Shown here piece by piece: positions 1 to 6,050 of a stretch of DNA of 6,116 nt; position 1 is the first letter of the stretch, and each line of letters starts with the position of its first letter. The stretch is from assembly GCA_910585255.1 (NCBI GenBank), contig CAJUEI010000213.1:1-6116 (forward strand). The letters run 5' to 3'. Origin of the DNA: an uncultured Lachnospiraceae bacterium (lineage in GTDB: Bacteria > Bacillota > Clostridia > Lachnospirales > Lachnospiraceae). The notes beneath the pieces were generated by a model. That model was not told the DNA's origin. It ran no database searches and worked only from the letters and a program-made list of their open reading frames with translations. Both the position numbers and the translations under genes were made by a program.

Positions 1-44
1 AAAAAGGGGTGTGTTTAGCCCGCTGCACGGGCGAATTGCACCCC
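1..44 (-). terminator. Strong intrinsic terminator at the end of the glgB operon
   Basis: On the minus strand a GC-rich two-part hairpin is followed by five T at the window edge. The outer stem pairs CACCCC (plus 39-44) with GGGGTG (plus 6-11). An interior loop leads to a second stem, GCCCG (18-22) with CGGGC (28-32), and a five-base loop. It lies about 115 bp after the glgB stop codon and would end the operon transcript. The T tract may continue beyond the window. Confidence 0.75.
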
Positions 45-140
45 GATCCGTCCGGTCGGATACACCAAAATCCAGAAGTCTTAGAGCTTCTTACCTTCCA
101 GAGAGCGGAACAGTGTGTCCCTGATACACTCTGGCGTCCC
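45..140 (-). other. Structured, GC-rich trailer after glgB (3' UTR or small RNA candidate)
   Basis: Between glgB and its terminator lies a stretch clearly richer in GC than the genes and full of short stems. These are ATCCG/CGGAT (46-50 with 57-61), AGAAG/CTTCT (74-78 with 87-91), and a compound stem CCAGA/TCTGG (98-102 with 130-134) enclosing GTGT/ACAC (113-116 with 126-129). No protein-coding signal is convincing. With the terminator this could be a folded 3' UTR, a processed or independent small RNA, or a dispersed intergenic repeat. No known RNA family was recognised: I looked for common riboswitch, T-box and 6S hallmarks and found none. I see no clear separate promoter for it. Confidence 0.45.
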
Positions 141-158
141 CCTCTCCTATCCCAACTT

Positions 159-2198
159 CTATTTATTCTTCTTTACATTCCGATTTGCCTTCTTAGATAA
201 CCGAACCAACTTCTTATCCACCACTTTCTTAACAACCGGTGCCTTCTTCCGTTTATGCACATTTGAAAACTCCATTACATAAGCACTCAAAGGCTGCAGC
301 ACAAAAGCAATCGACTGCTCCTGCTTGTCACACTCCACCTCTTCTGCCTTATAAACCGTATTCGCCCCTTTTCCAAAGTCCGGCTGATTACTGTCCAAGA
401 TCACTCGATACTCGGTCAGATTCGGCACACCAACCCGATAATCTTCCCGTGCCACCGGAGTAAAATTAAATACAAAAAGCAAACACTTAGACTGATCCTT
501 ATTCTTCCGCACATAACTAAAGGTACTTCTGTCTCCGTCCTCACAATTCATCCATTCAAACCCTTCCCAGCTGTCATCACATTCTGTCATAGCCGGATGT
601 TCCCTATAAAGATGAAGCAGAGTCTTCACATAGTCCTTCATATCCTGATGAGGCTGTTCCTCCAAAAGATACCAATCCAGCGAACGCTCCTCACTCCACT
701 CCCGAAGTTGTGCAAATTCCTGTCCCATAAACAGCAGCTTTTTCCCAGGATGTCCAAACATAAAGGTATAAGCCACCTTTAAATTCTTAAACTTATCCTC
801 ATAATACCCAGGCATCTTCTCTAACATAGAACACTTTAAATGCACCACTTCATCATGTGACAATACCAAAATATAATTTTCACTATATGCATAAGTCATA
901 CTAAATGTCATCTTATCATGTGCATACTTCTTAAACAAAGCATCTCTTTTCACATACTCCAAGAAATCATTCATCCATCCCATATTCCATTTATGAGTAA
1001 ATCCGAGTCCGTCATCCTCCGGTCTTACCGTCACCTTTGGCCATGCCGTAGACTCTTCCGCAATAATCATTGTCCCAGGATCACGTCTTTCCATAATCGA
1101 ATTCAAATGTTTAAAAAATTCAATCGCCTCTAAATTCTCATGTCCGCCATACCAATTCGGCACCCACTGTCCAGCATTGCGTCCATAATCCAAATAAAGC
1201 ATAGAAGCTACCGCATCCACACGAAGTCCGTCCACATGATACTCTTCTACCCAATAAATTGCATTGGAAATCAAGAAATCTACTACTTCTCTCCGTCCAT
1301 AATCAAATACCTTGGTTCCCCAGTCAGGATGCTCTCCCTTTCTTGGATCGGCATACTCATACGTAGCAGTTCCATCAAAATTAGCCAGTCCATGGGCATC
1401 TCTAGGAAAATGTGCCGGAACCCAATCCAAAATAACTCCAATCTTTCTCTCATGCATATAATTAATAAAATACATCAGATCCTGTGCCGTTCCATACCGA
1501 GCAGTAGGTGCAAAATACCCTGTCACCTGATATCCCCATGAACCGTCAAACGGATGCTCCGCAATTCCCATCAGCTCTACATGTGTATATCCCATATCCT
1601 CCATATAAGCTGCCAGTTCATGTGCCATATCCCGATAGTTATAGAAACCAGCATGCTCCGTATCTCCATTTTTCTTCCAGGAACCAATATGTACCTCATA
1701 AATAGACATTGGTGCCTTTCTGATATCTTTTGTTCTCTTCTGTGTCATCCAGTCTGCATCTGTCCATGCAAATCCATTAATATTCCGAACAATAGAAGCC
1801 GTATTCGGTCGAAACTCACAGGCTACTCCATAGGGATCGGATTTCATTACCGTCATACCATTTGCCCCAGTAACGGCATATTTATAAAGAGCCCCCTCCC
1901 CTAAGTTTGGAATAAATAACTCAAAAATTCCAGAAGTTCCTAAAGGCTTCATATTGTGATTAAATCCCATCCAGCCATTAAAATCTCCTACTATACTAAC
2001 ATTCTTCGCCTTAGGTGCCCACACAGCAAAGTAAACACCCCACTGCCCATTCAGCTCCATAATATGTGCACCCATTTTTTTATAGATTTCATAATGTGTG
2101 CCCTCTCCGAATAAATAGCGATCGGTTTCCGTTATTACTCCCAAATCCTTCTGCTCTTCTGTCTCTATATTGGTATCCATATTCATTTCTTTTTCCAT
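159..2198 (-). CDS. glgB: 1,4-alpha-glucan (glycogen) branching enzyme, GH13 with N-terminal CBM48-like domain
   Basis: Cytoplasmic enzyme that cuts an alpha-1,4-glucan chain and rejoins it through an alpha-1,6 bond, creating glycogen branch points. The 679-residue protein has an N-terminal beta-sandwich of CBM48 type (about residues 35-140, with YFAVWAPKAKNVSIVGDFNGW). A GH13 barrel follows with all four conserved regions: DWVPAHF at 258-264, GLRVDAVASMLY from 324 (nucleophile D328), IIAEEST (acid/base E381) and LSHDEVVH (D449). GHENLEAIEF and the FMGQEFAQ segment are also typical of GlgB. A C-terminal all-beta domain ends near residue 645. The last 31 residues are extremely basic (about 16 Lys/Arg), which is unusual for the family. 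The start is supported by AAGGAG seven bases upstream of the ATG; Met5 and Met7 lack such a site. The gene lies 70 bp after the GH13 gene with no terminator between them, so it is probably the last gene of the tetR operon. Length and motifs make the identification firm. Confidence 0.96.
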   Translation of the reverse strand: MEKEMNMDTNIETEEQKDLGVITETDRYLFGEGTHYEIYKKMGAHIMELNGQWGVYFAVWAPKAKNVSIVGDFNGWMGFNHNMKPLGTSGIFELFIPNLGEGALYKYAVTGANGMTVMKSDPYGVACEFRPNTASIVRNINGFAWTDADWMTQKRTKDIRKAPMSIYEVHIGSWKKNGDTEHAGFYNYRDMAHELAAYMEDMGYTHVELMGIAEHPFDGSWGYQVTGYFAPTARYGTAQDLMYFINYMHERKIGVILDWVPAHFPRDAHGLANFDGTATYEYADPRKGEHPDWGTKVFDYGRREVVDFLISNAIYWVEEYHVDGLRVDAVASMLYLDYGRNAGQWVPNWYGGHENLEAIEFFKHLNSIMERRDPGTMIIAEESTAWPKVTVRPEDDGLGFTHKWNMGWMNDFLEYVKRDALFKKYAHDKMTFSMTYAYSENYILVLSHDEVVHLKCSMLEKMPGYYEDKFKNLKVAYTFMFGHPGKKLLFMGQEFAQLREWSEERSLDWYLLEEQPHQDMKDYVKTLLHLYREHPAMTECDDSWEGFEWMNCEDGDRSTFSYVRKNKDQSKCLLFVFNFTPVAREDYRVGVPNLTEYRVILDSNQPDFGKGANTVYKAEEVECDKQEQSIAFVLQPLSAYVMEFSNVHKRKKAPVVKKVVDKKLVRLSKKANRNVKKNK

Positions 2199-2268
2199 AT
2201 CCTATCTCCTTCTTTTATCCTCTCTCTTATTATTTATTACTATTCTATCATCTGCTTACTATCTGTAC

Positions 2269-3621
2269 CTAGCTGATACTTAATTTTATCAGTCTTCCTC
2301 TATTGCCGGGTACTAAAAGCTTTACTGCTCCGTTTCCTTCTACAGGAATCTCCTCCTCCGTCACTAAATCAACTGCCTTACATGCTCCCATAAAACCTGG
2401 AATATAGACTTCCTCATCCTTCTCGTCATTATTAACAGCCACCACTACAGCCGAATGTTCCAGTCTTTTTGCAAAGGCATACTGCCGATTTTTAAGCATC
2501 AATTCCTGATACCGTCCATAAGGAATCTCCTGATGTTCCTGATAAAGTTTTCCAAGCAATTTTACCCAATCGCTTATCTGATTTTGTCTGTCTGCAATGC
2601 TCTTTGGATCAATATAAGGACGCAGCGGTTCATCCCTTCCATTCTCTTTCTTTCCTTCTATTCCCCATTCCGATCCGTAATAGATAGAAGGAATTCCCGG
2701 CAGCGTATAAAGCAGCAATAAAATCGGATAGAGATGCTCCTTATTCTTTAGCTTACTGGCAATCCGCTCCACATCATGGTTGTCCACAAAACTATAAAGC
2801 CGCCTGCCTTTGCAGAGCCCTCCGTTTGCATCAAACAATCTGCGGATCGTATGGGCAATTTCAAAATAATTCTGATCATTATGTCCAGAATACAATCCCT
2901 TATGCAGTTCATAATTTGTAACCGCATGGAGCATTTCATCATTTACCCAACGGGAATAATCCCCATGAATCACTTCTCCCATCAGCCAAAACTCTGCCTT
3001 TTTCTGCCCGGTTCTCCACCGCATCTCTTTCATAAAATCAAAATCTAAACAGTCGGCACAGTCCAAACGAATTCCATCAATATCAAATTCATCAATCCAA
3101 AAATCAATCGTTTCCAACAGATACTGTTTTACCTCTGGATTTCTTAAATTCAAATTTACAAGTTCAAAACAATTCCGCCATGCCTCATAGCCAAATCCAT
3201 CGTTATAACGTGTGTTTCCCCAGAAATTCACTCCTTTATACCAATCCTTATAACGAGATTGTTCTCGCTTTTCTTTTAAATCTAAAAAAGCAAAAAACTC
3301 CCTTCCTGTATGATTAAACACTCCGTCCACCACAACATGAATTCCCTCTTTATGACAAAGCTGTACAAACTCTTTAAAGTCCTCGTTATCTCCCAGTCTG
3401 CGATCGACCAAACGATAATCCTTTGTATCATATCCATGTGTTGTTGATTCAAATAATGGGCCAATATAAACTGCATTAAAATTTAGATCTACCAAATGAG
3501 GAATCCACAACTTCAAATCCTCCAGTCGGTGCTTCACTCCTTCTTCCTTATTTTCATATGGTGCTCCTGTCATACCCAAAGGATACATATGGTAAAACAC
3601 TGCCTCCTCATACCATGCCAT
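2269..3621 (-). CDS. Alpha-amylase-family (GH13) enzyme, probably cytoplasmic maltodextrin glucosidase or neopullulanase-like
   Basis: A GH13 enzyme of 450 residues acting on alpha-glucosidic bonds, most plausibly short maltodextrins inside the cell since there is no signal peptide. The barrel begins almost at the N-terminus (FYHMYPLGMTGAP), so it lacks the N-terminal beta domain of classical neopullulanases. The catalytic set is complete: region I DGVFNH at 99-104, region II GIRLD with nucleophile D187, region III GEVIHGDY with acid/base E216, and region IV FVDNHD with D283. HGYDTKDYR at 62-70 is the usual substrate-side segment, and IYYGSEWGIEG with DEPLRP at about 313-335 is common in maltodextrin-acting members. 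A short beta domain ends the protein at about 385-450. The start is set by AGGAGG nine bases upstream. It follows tetR by 32 bp and precedes glgB by 70 bp, so the three are probably co-transcribed. Exact specificity (hydrolase or transferase, chain length, pullulan) cannot be read from sequence, so no symbol is given. Confidence 0.9.
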   Translation of the reverse strand: MAWYEEAVFYHMYPLGMTGAPYENKEEGVKHRLEDLKLWIPHLVDLNFNAVYIGPLFESTTHGYDTKDYRLVDRRLGDNEDFKEFVQLCHKEGIHVVVDGVFNHTGREFFAFLDLKEKREQSRYKDWYKGVNFWGNTRYNDGFGYEAWRNCFELVNLNLRNPEVKQYLLETIDFWIDEFDIDGIRLDCADCLDFDFMKEMRWRTGQKKAEFWLMGEVIHGDYSRWVNDEMLHAVTNYELHKGLYSGHNDQNYFEIAHTIRRLFDANGGLCKGRRLYSFVDNHDVERIASKLKNKEHLYPILLLLYTLPGIPSIYYGSEWGIEGKKENGRDEPLRPYIDPKSIADRQNQISDWVKLLGKLYQEHQEIPYGRYQELMLKNRQYAFAKRLEHSAVVVAVNNDEKDEEVYIPGFMGACKAVDLVTEEEIPVEGNGAVKLLVPGNRGRLIKLSIS

Positions 3622-3653
3622 ATCTGTAAGCCTCCTGTTCTTTTTCTTTAATT

Positions 3654-4232
3654 TTATGAAAAAATACCGTGCAGAAACTGATGAACCACAGAATAAACTG
3701 CCCCAGAATCCCGTATCTCCTCCCGACTTTTTCCGTGTTCATACTGTACGGTTATATAGCTGTCTAACGTTCCGATAAATCCCATAGCAAACTGCTCCTG
3801 TCTGCCATTCATATTTCCAAGCTGTCTAGATTCTCGATTAAAAGTTTCTGTAATTAAACGATACTGTCTGTGAATCAGCGGTGCAATTGCTTGATGTGCT
3901 TCATTCTGTCTAGGATAATACATCAGACACAACATCAGCATAAAAAATTTCTCATCCTCCGTAGAAAACCAAACATAGGCATGTGCCAGTTTCAGTAATT
4001 TTTCGGAAATATTCCCATACTGCTCTACTGCCTGAGTAAGCTGTACCATCAATAGTTCTCCCTTTTCCTGTATCAAAGCTTCTAAAAGACCATGCTTACT
4101 TTTAAAATAATAATAGAGTGTCGGCTTGGTTATACCTGCTGCCTTTGCAATCTCCTGTACCCCTACCGAATCATACCCTTTATCCGAAAATAAATTCAGT
4201 GCACACTGCATAATTGTTTCCCGGTTGTCCAT
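3654..4232 (-). CDS. TetR/AcrR-family transcriptional regulator, likely autoregulator of the alpha-glucan operon
   Basis: A 192-residue dimeric DNA-binding repressor of usual family length. The N-terminal three-helix domain is clear: ETIMQCALNLFSDKGYDSV is helix 1 and the loop, and about residues 24-50 (VQEIAKAAGITKPTLYYYFKSKHGLL) form the helix-turn-helix with its typical TLYYYF recognition helix. The helical ligand and dimer domain (about 55-190) matches no specific subfamily I recognise, so the inducer is unknown. The ATG has a GAGGTGG site seven bases upstream. The gene is first in an apparent operon, 32 bp before the GH13 gene. Its promoter is overlapped by an inverted repeat (4255-4270), as expected for self-repression. 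That it controls the two glucan enzymes is inferred from this co-directional layout, not proven. Many family members instead control divergent genes or efflux pumps, but no divergent gene is present here. Confidence 0.93.
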   Translation of the reverse strand: MDNRETIMQCALNLFSDKGYDSVGVQEIAKAAGITKPTLYYYFKSKHGLLEALIQEKGELLMVQLTQAVEQYGNISEKLLKLAHAYVWFSTEDEKFFMLMLCLMYYPRQNEAHQAIAPLIHRQYRLITETFNRESRQLGNMNGRQEQFAMGFIGTLDSYITVQYEHGKSREEIRDSGAVYSVVHQFLHGIFS

Positions 4233-4245
4233 CCTTTCACCACCT

Positions 4246-4276
4246 CTTCTCTAGTATACCAATCGGTATAGAGAAG
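4246..4276. promoter_or_regulatory. Candidate TetR operator overlapping the operon promoter
   Basis: A perfect inverted repeat TATACC-AATC-GGTATA occupies 4255-4270. A second pair of arms lies outside it, CTTCTC at 4246-4251 and GAGAAG at 4271-4276, offset by three bases on one side. The core covers most of the -10 hexamer and half of the spacer, so a bound dimer would block RNA polymerase. Size and symmetry fit TetR-family operators. Its position directly before a tetR gene suggests that protein is the ligand, which is inferred. Confidence 0.72.
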
Positions 4277-4281
4277 GTCAA
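4253..4281 (-). promoter_or_regulatory. Sigma-A-type promoter of the tetR-GH13-glgB operon
   Basis: On the minus strand TTGACC (4281-4276) is separated by exactly 17 bp from TATACT (4258-4253), close to the housekeeping consensus. The 30 bp upstream of the -35 are purine-rich on this strand (runs of A broken by G, 4282-4311), like an UP element. A start site six or seven bases below the -10 would fall near 4246, giving a leader of only about 14 nt that contains little more than the ribosome binding site. The start site is inferred. Confidence 0.8.
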
Positions 4282-4332
4282 TCTCTTTTTTCTTTTTCTT
4301 TTAAATTTTCCTGCCATCTGCTTTAACCTCAT

Positions 4333-4437
4333 CAAGAAAGTTTCCCGCTTCTAAGCCGCCAAGGCGAAAGCGGTGGGTTGGAACTTCCTTGTTTCAATGG
4401 GAGCTCAGACTCCCACTGAAAAGCTGCGATAACAGCT
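4333..4437 (+). mobile_element. Three tandem hairpins joined to repeat copy 1: candidate non-autonomous element or structured RNA
   Basis: Hairpin 1 (4333-4391) pairs CAAG-a-AAGTT with AACTT-c-CTTG at its base and CCGCTT (4345-4350) with AAGCGG (4368-4373) near its top. Hairpin 2 (4392-4421) pairs TTTCA-a-TGGGAG with CTCCCA-c-TGAAA around a six-base loop. Hairpin 3 (4422-4437) is the first part of the 66-bp repeat. The arms are long and nearly perfect, and the block is richer in GC than its surroundings. Subterminal hairpins without a gene resemble the ends of IS200/IS605-type elements and their small derivatives, but no transposase or TnpB is present and the family is not established. It could equally be a structured RNA. 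The strand is set by repeat copy 1 only. Confidence 0.4.
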
Positions 4438-4487
4438 ATGAGGTTACGAACAAGCAGCAAAGCGAATTGCGAATATCCAATTTGACT
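4422..4487 (+). repeat. 66-bp repeat, copy 1 (plus orientation, partly degenerate)
   Basis: This segment matches the reverse complement of 6051-6116 at 59 of 66 positions with no gaps. All seven differences are transitions (at 4432, 4447, 4450, 4455, 4459, 4477 and 4479). It starts with the stem AGCTG-N6-CAGCT and ends in TTTGACT, after which the two copies share nothing. Both perfect palindromes of copy 2 are broken here, which suggests this copy is the decayed one. It lies in the gap between the membrane-protein gene and the tetR promoter. Confidence 0.85.
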
Positions 4488-4573
4488 CCTCAAACATTAA
4501 GCCCTATCCTTCTGCAGAAAACTTCTAATTTCTTATAGTTTTCCCAAAACCTTAAAAATCTATCCTATACAGC

Positions 4574-4615
4574 AAAAACTCCATGTAAGTAAACCAAAAT
4601 AAACTTACATGGAGT
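4574..4615 (-). terminator. Intrinsic terminator of the membrane-protein gene
   Basis: A perfect 13-bp inverted repeat (4578-4590 with 4603-4615) around a 12-base AT-rich loop begins 8 bp after the stop codon at 4624. On the minus strand it is followed by a T run (4578-4574). It should separate this gene from the downstream tetR operon. The stem is only moderately GC-rich, but its length and the T run make the call good. The plus strand after the stem is also T-rich, so weak two-way action is possible. Confidence 0.8.
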
Positions 4616-4623
4616 CTTTCCCT

Positions 4624-5772
4624 TTATTTTTGCTGTTCTCTATAGGCATCCATATCATAACGTGCATCATCAAAATAATTATCTGGATTTGCCTGTCCCT
4701 GATAATGATAAGTATCCTCTGTCTGCAGTTGGGAAATTACCTGATTATAACGAAGATTTAAAAACCCGCTGAAATCCTTTTTATACATCTTTTCCCAATC
4801 CTTATCATACCCAAGTAACATCTGAGGCTGGCGATCCTGATATGCCTTTAGCATCTCTTCATAGTCACTGTTTGGAATATCAATATTAATATTCTTCTTA
4901 TCCTTATCAAAAAAACGAATCTGGCTGACAGAATACCGCCCGGTTCTCCGAAAATAATAAGCCCAAACCTGCTTTCGATTTTCCATCAGATAGGCTTTCA
5001 TGCCCTTTATGTAAATCGTCCATTCTCTCCCTACCCAAATCTTTTTCTGAAATAAAACTGCCGATGCAAAATCAGCTTCCATCCGACTTTCAGGAACCGA
5101 AGGATTCGCATCCAAAAACTTCTTAACTGCCCGATAATACCCCTGTGACAGATAACTAATCAAACTCCAGACAAAGTAGAGCAGTGCCCACATATCCACA
5201 GCACTGATAATGGCAAGCCATCCCTTTTCCAAACCATTGACCTGTGTGGTATCTATCGTATAATAGCGTACCATATCCTGTTCATCTTCATAGAGCAATT
5301 CATCAATTGTCTCCTGAAAATACTGCTGCTCCTTTCCTTCCATCGTCCTTAAAGTACCGTCTACATGTAAACTAGAAGAGACTTCCTCAATCTCATAATC
5401 CCACCACTCCCAGGTCTCATCAATCATCTTATCCAGGCTGCTGCTTTTAGAAGCCGGAAGATAAATTCCAAACAATACATCATTATCATAATCCCATACA
5501 ATATAACCAACATTGGTCAGTGTAGTACGGTTGGTATCGGTCTCAGTAGAAGTTCTGCGTACATATTCTGCCAATACATACTCTGCATCAAAAGATACCT
5601 GTTTACCTTCTAATGCATCAAAATCAGATGTTCCGTCAATAGAAGTCCCGCCAAAAATCAATGGAATAATCCCTGCCTTTGTAAAGAGCAGAGAAGCAAT
5701 TAAAATAACCGCTACAACGACTGTCCGAGTCACAAATGATTTTGTGGCATGTTTCTTTAATGTTTCTTTCAT
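4624..5772 (-). CDS. Two-helix membrane protein of unknown function, possibly DUF6709-like
   Basis: A 382-residue protein I cannot assign a role. The N-terminus is basic (MKETLKKHATKSFVTR) and runs into a first hydrophobic helix at about 17-40. An acidic, Ser/Thr/Asp-rich segment of about 145 residues follows (39-183) and is probably outside the cell. A second helix lies at about 184-207 (WLAIISAVDMWALLYFVWSLISYL), and then YYRAVKK starts a cytoplasmic part, so both ends are predicted inside. The cytoplasmic region at about 228-300 (ADFASAVLFQKKIWVGREWTIYI, then VWAYYFRRTGRYSVSQIRFFD) alternates like beta strands, as in small membrane-associated PH-like domains. It recalls from memory the DUF6709 proteins of Clostridia; this is a weak assignment. 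The tail is rich in Asp, Tyr and Gln. AAGGAG lies five bases before the ATG. The gene has its own promoter and terminator, so it is probably monocistronic and not part of the glucan operon. It sits between two inverted copies of a 66-bp repeat. Confidence 0.85.
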   Translation of the reverse strand: MKETLKKHATKSFVTRTVVVAVILIASLLFTKAGIIPLIFGGTSIDGTSDFDALEGKQVSFDAEYVLAEYVRRTSTETDTNRTTLTNVGYIVWDYDNDVLFGIYLPASKSSSLDKMIDETWEWWDYEIEEVSSSLHVDGTLRTMEGKEQQYFQETIDELLYEDEQDMVRYYTIDTTQVNGLEKGWLAIISAVDMWALLYFVWSLISYLSQGYYRAVKKFLDANPSVPESRMEADFASAVLFQKKIWVGREWTIYIKGMKAYLMENRKQVWAYYFRRTGRYSVSQIRFFDKDKKNINIDIPNSDYEEMLKAYQDRQPQMLLGYDKDWEKMYKKDFSGFLNLRYNQVISQLQTEDTYHYQGQANPDNYFDDARYDMDAYREQQK

Positions 5773-5830
5773 TTTAACTCCTTTTCCCTCATGTGTGATA
5801 ATTTAAGTTTTTTCTATTTGCTACTTAGAT

Positions 5831-5860
5831 ATTATAAACGGGAATCAGATAATTTGTCAA
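5831..5860 (-). promoter_or_regulatory. Sigma-A-type promoter of the membrane-protein gene
   Basis: Minus-strand TTGACA (5860-5855) and TATAAT (5836-5831) both match the consensus perfectly, with an 18-bp spacer. The inferred start near 5824 gives a leader of about 50 nt before the ATG at 5772. The gene therefore appears to be expressed independently of anything upstream. Confidence 0.8.
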
Positions 5861-5867
5861 TGACAAA
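5853..5867. promoter_or_regulatory. Palindrome over the -35 box, candidate operator
   Basis: TTTGTCA-A-TGACAAA is a perfect 7-bp inverted repeat with one central base. It contains the whole -35 hexamer (5855-5860). A protein bound here would interfere with polymerase binding. I do not recognise it as the site of a named regulator, and no regulator gene lies next to it in the window. Confidence 0.45.
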
Positions 5868-5884
5868 ATAGAACATATTTTCGA

Positions 5885-5913
5885 TAAATAGGATAGGTAT
5901 TTATTCCTATTTA
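5885..5913. promoter_or_regulatory. Second inverted repeat upstream of the membrane-protein promoter
   Basis: TAAATAGGA (5885-5893) is exactly inverted as TCCTATTTA (5905-5913) around 11 bases. Its inner edge is 24 bp upstream of the -35 box. There is no T tract on either side, so a terminator is unlikely. An upstream binding site is possible, but the sequence is AT-rich and chance is not excluded. Confidence 0.35.
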
Positions 5914-5931
5914 GATTACAAAAATGAGATC

Positions 5932-6039
5932 AAAAAACTGCTGCAGAATAATCCTCTTTTATTCTATATAAAATACAGCAGAAATTCTTTTCCTGTCTCC
6001 TGTCATATTATTAATAGAATAACCATATCCTGCAGCAGT
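5932..6039 (-). terminator. Long nested hairpin with T tract: terminator, attenuator or end of a small RNA
   Basis: On the minus strand a 10-bp perfect stem pairs 6030-6039 (CTGCAGCAGT on plus) with 5937-5946, directly followed by six T (5937-5932). Inside it a second perfect 9-bp stem pairs 6014-6022 with 5959-5967, and an imperfect CAG-AAA/TTT-CTG stem may cap it. The structure starts 11 bp after repeat copy 2 on the same strand. It could end a gene lying beyond the window or a transcript covering the repeat. The enclosed length of over 80 bases is long for a simple terminator. Confidence 0.55.
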
Positions 6040-6050
6040 ACCATCCCTTT

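Noticed and set aside
9..200. Plus-strand open frame of 63 residues across the glgB trailer
   Set aside because: No ribosome binding site of quality, it overlaps the terminator hairpin and the 3' end of glgB, and composition does not look coding. The stems explain the region better.
1140..1904. Plus-strand open frames opposite glgB, up to 133 residues
   Set aside because: They lie wholly antisense to a firmly identified enzyme, carry no recognisable domain and are rich in Ser, Ile, Pro and His, as expected for shadows of this coding strand.
2199..2268. Possible separate promoter or terminator between the GH13 gene and glgB
   Set aside because: The 70 bp contain no hairpin with a T tract and no paired -35 and -10 boxes, only a good ribosome binding site, so co-transcription is the simpler reading.
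2748..2942. Minus-strand open frame inside the GH13 gene in another frame (also 3282-3476)
   Set aside because: The main frame is intact with all catalytic residues, so these are overlapping shadows and not signs of a frameshift.
4333..4487. CRISPR array or riboswitch
   Set aside because: There are no regularly spaced direct repeats, and the block lies upstream of the tetR promoter, so it would not be in the leader of that operon. No riboswitch consensus was recognised.
4517..4543. Inverted repeat GAAAACT / AGTTTTC in the gap before the tetR region
   Set aside because: Only seven AT-rich pairs with a 13-base loop and no T tract on either strand; chance is likely in such sequence.
5513..5806. 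Plus-strand open frame of 97 residues opposite the start of the membrane-protein gene
   Set aside because: It overlaps the real gene antisense and runs over its start codon and ribosome binding site; no supporting signals.
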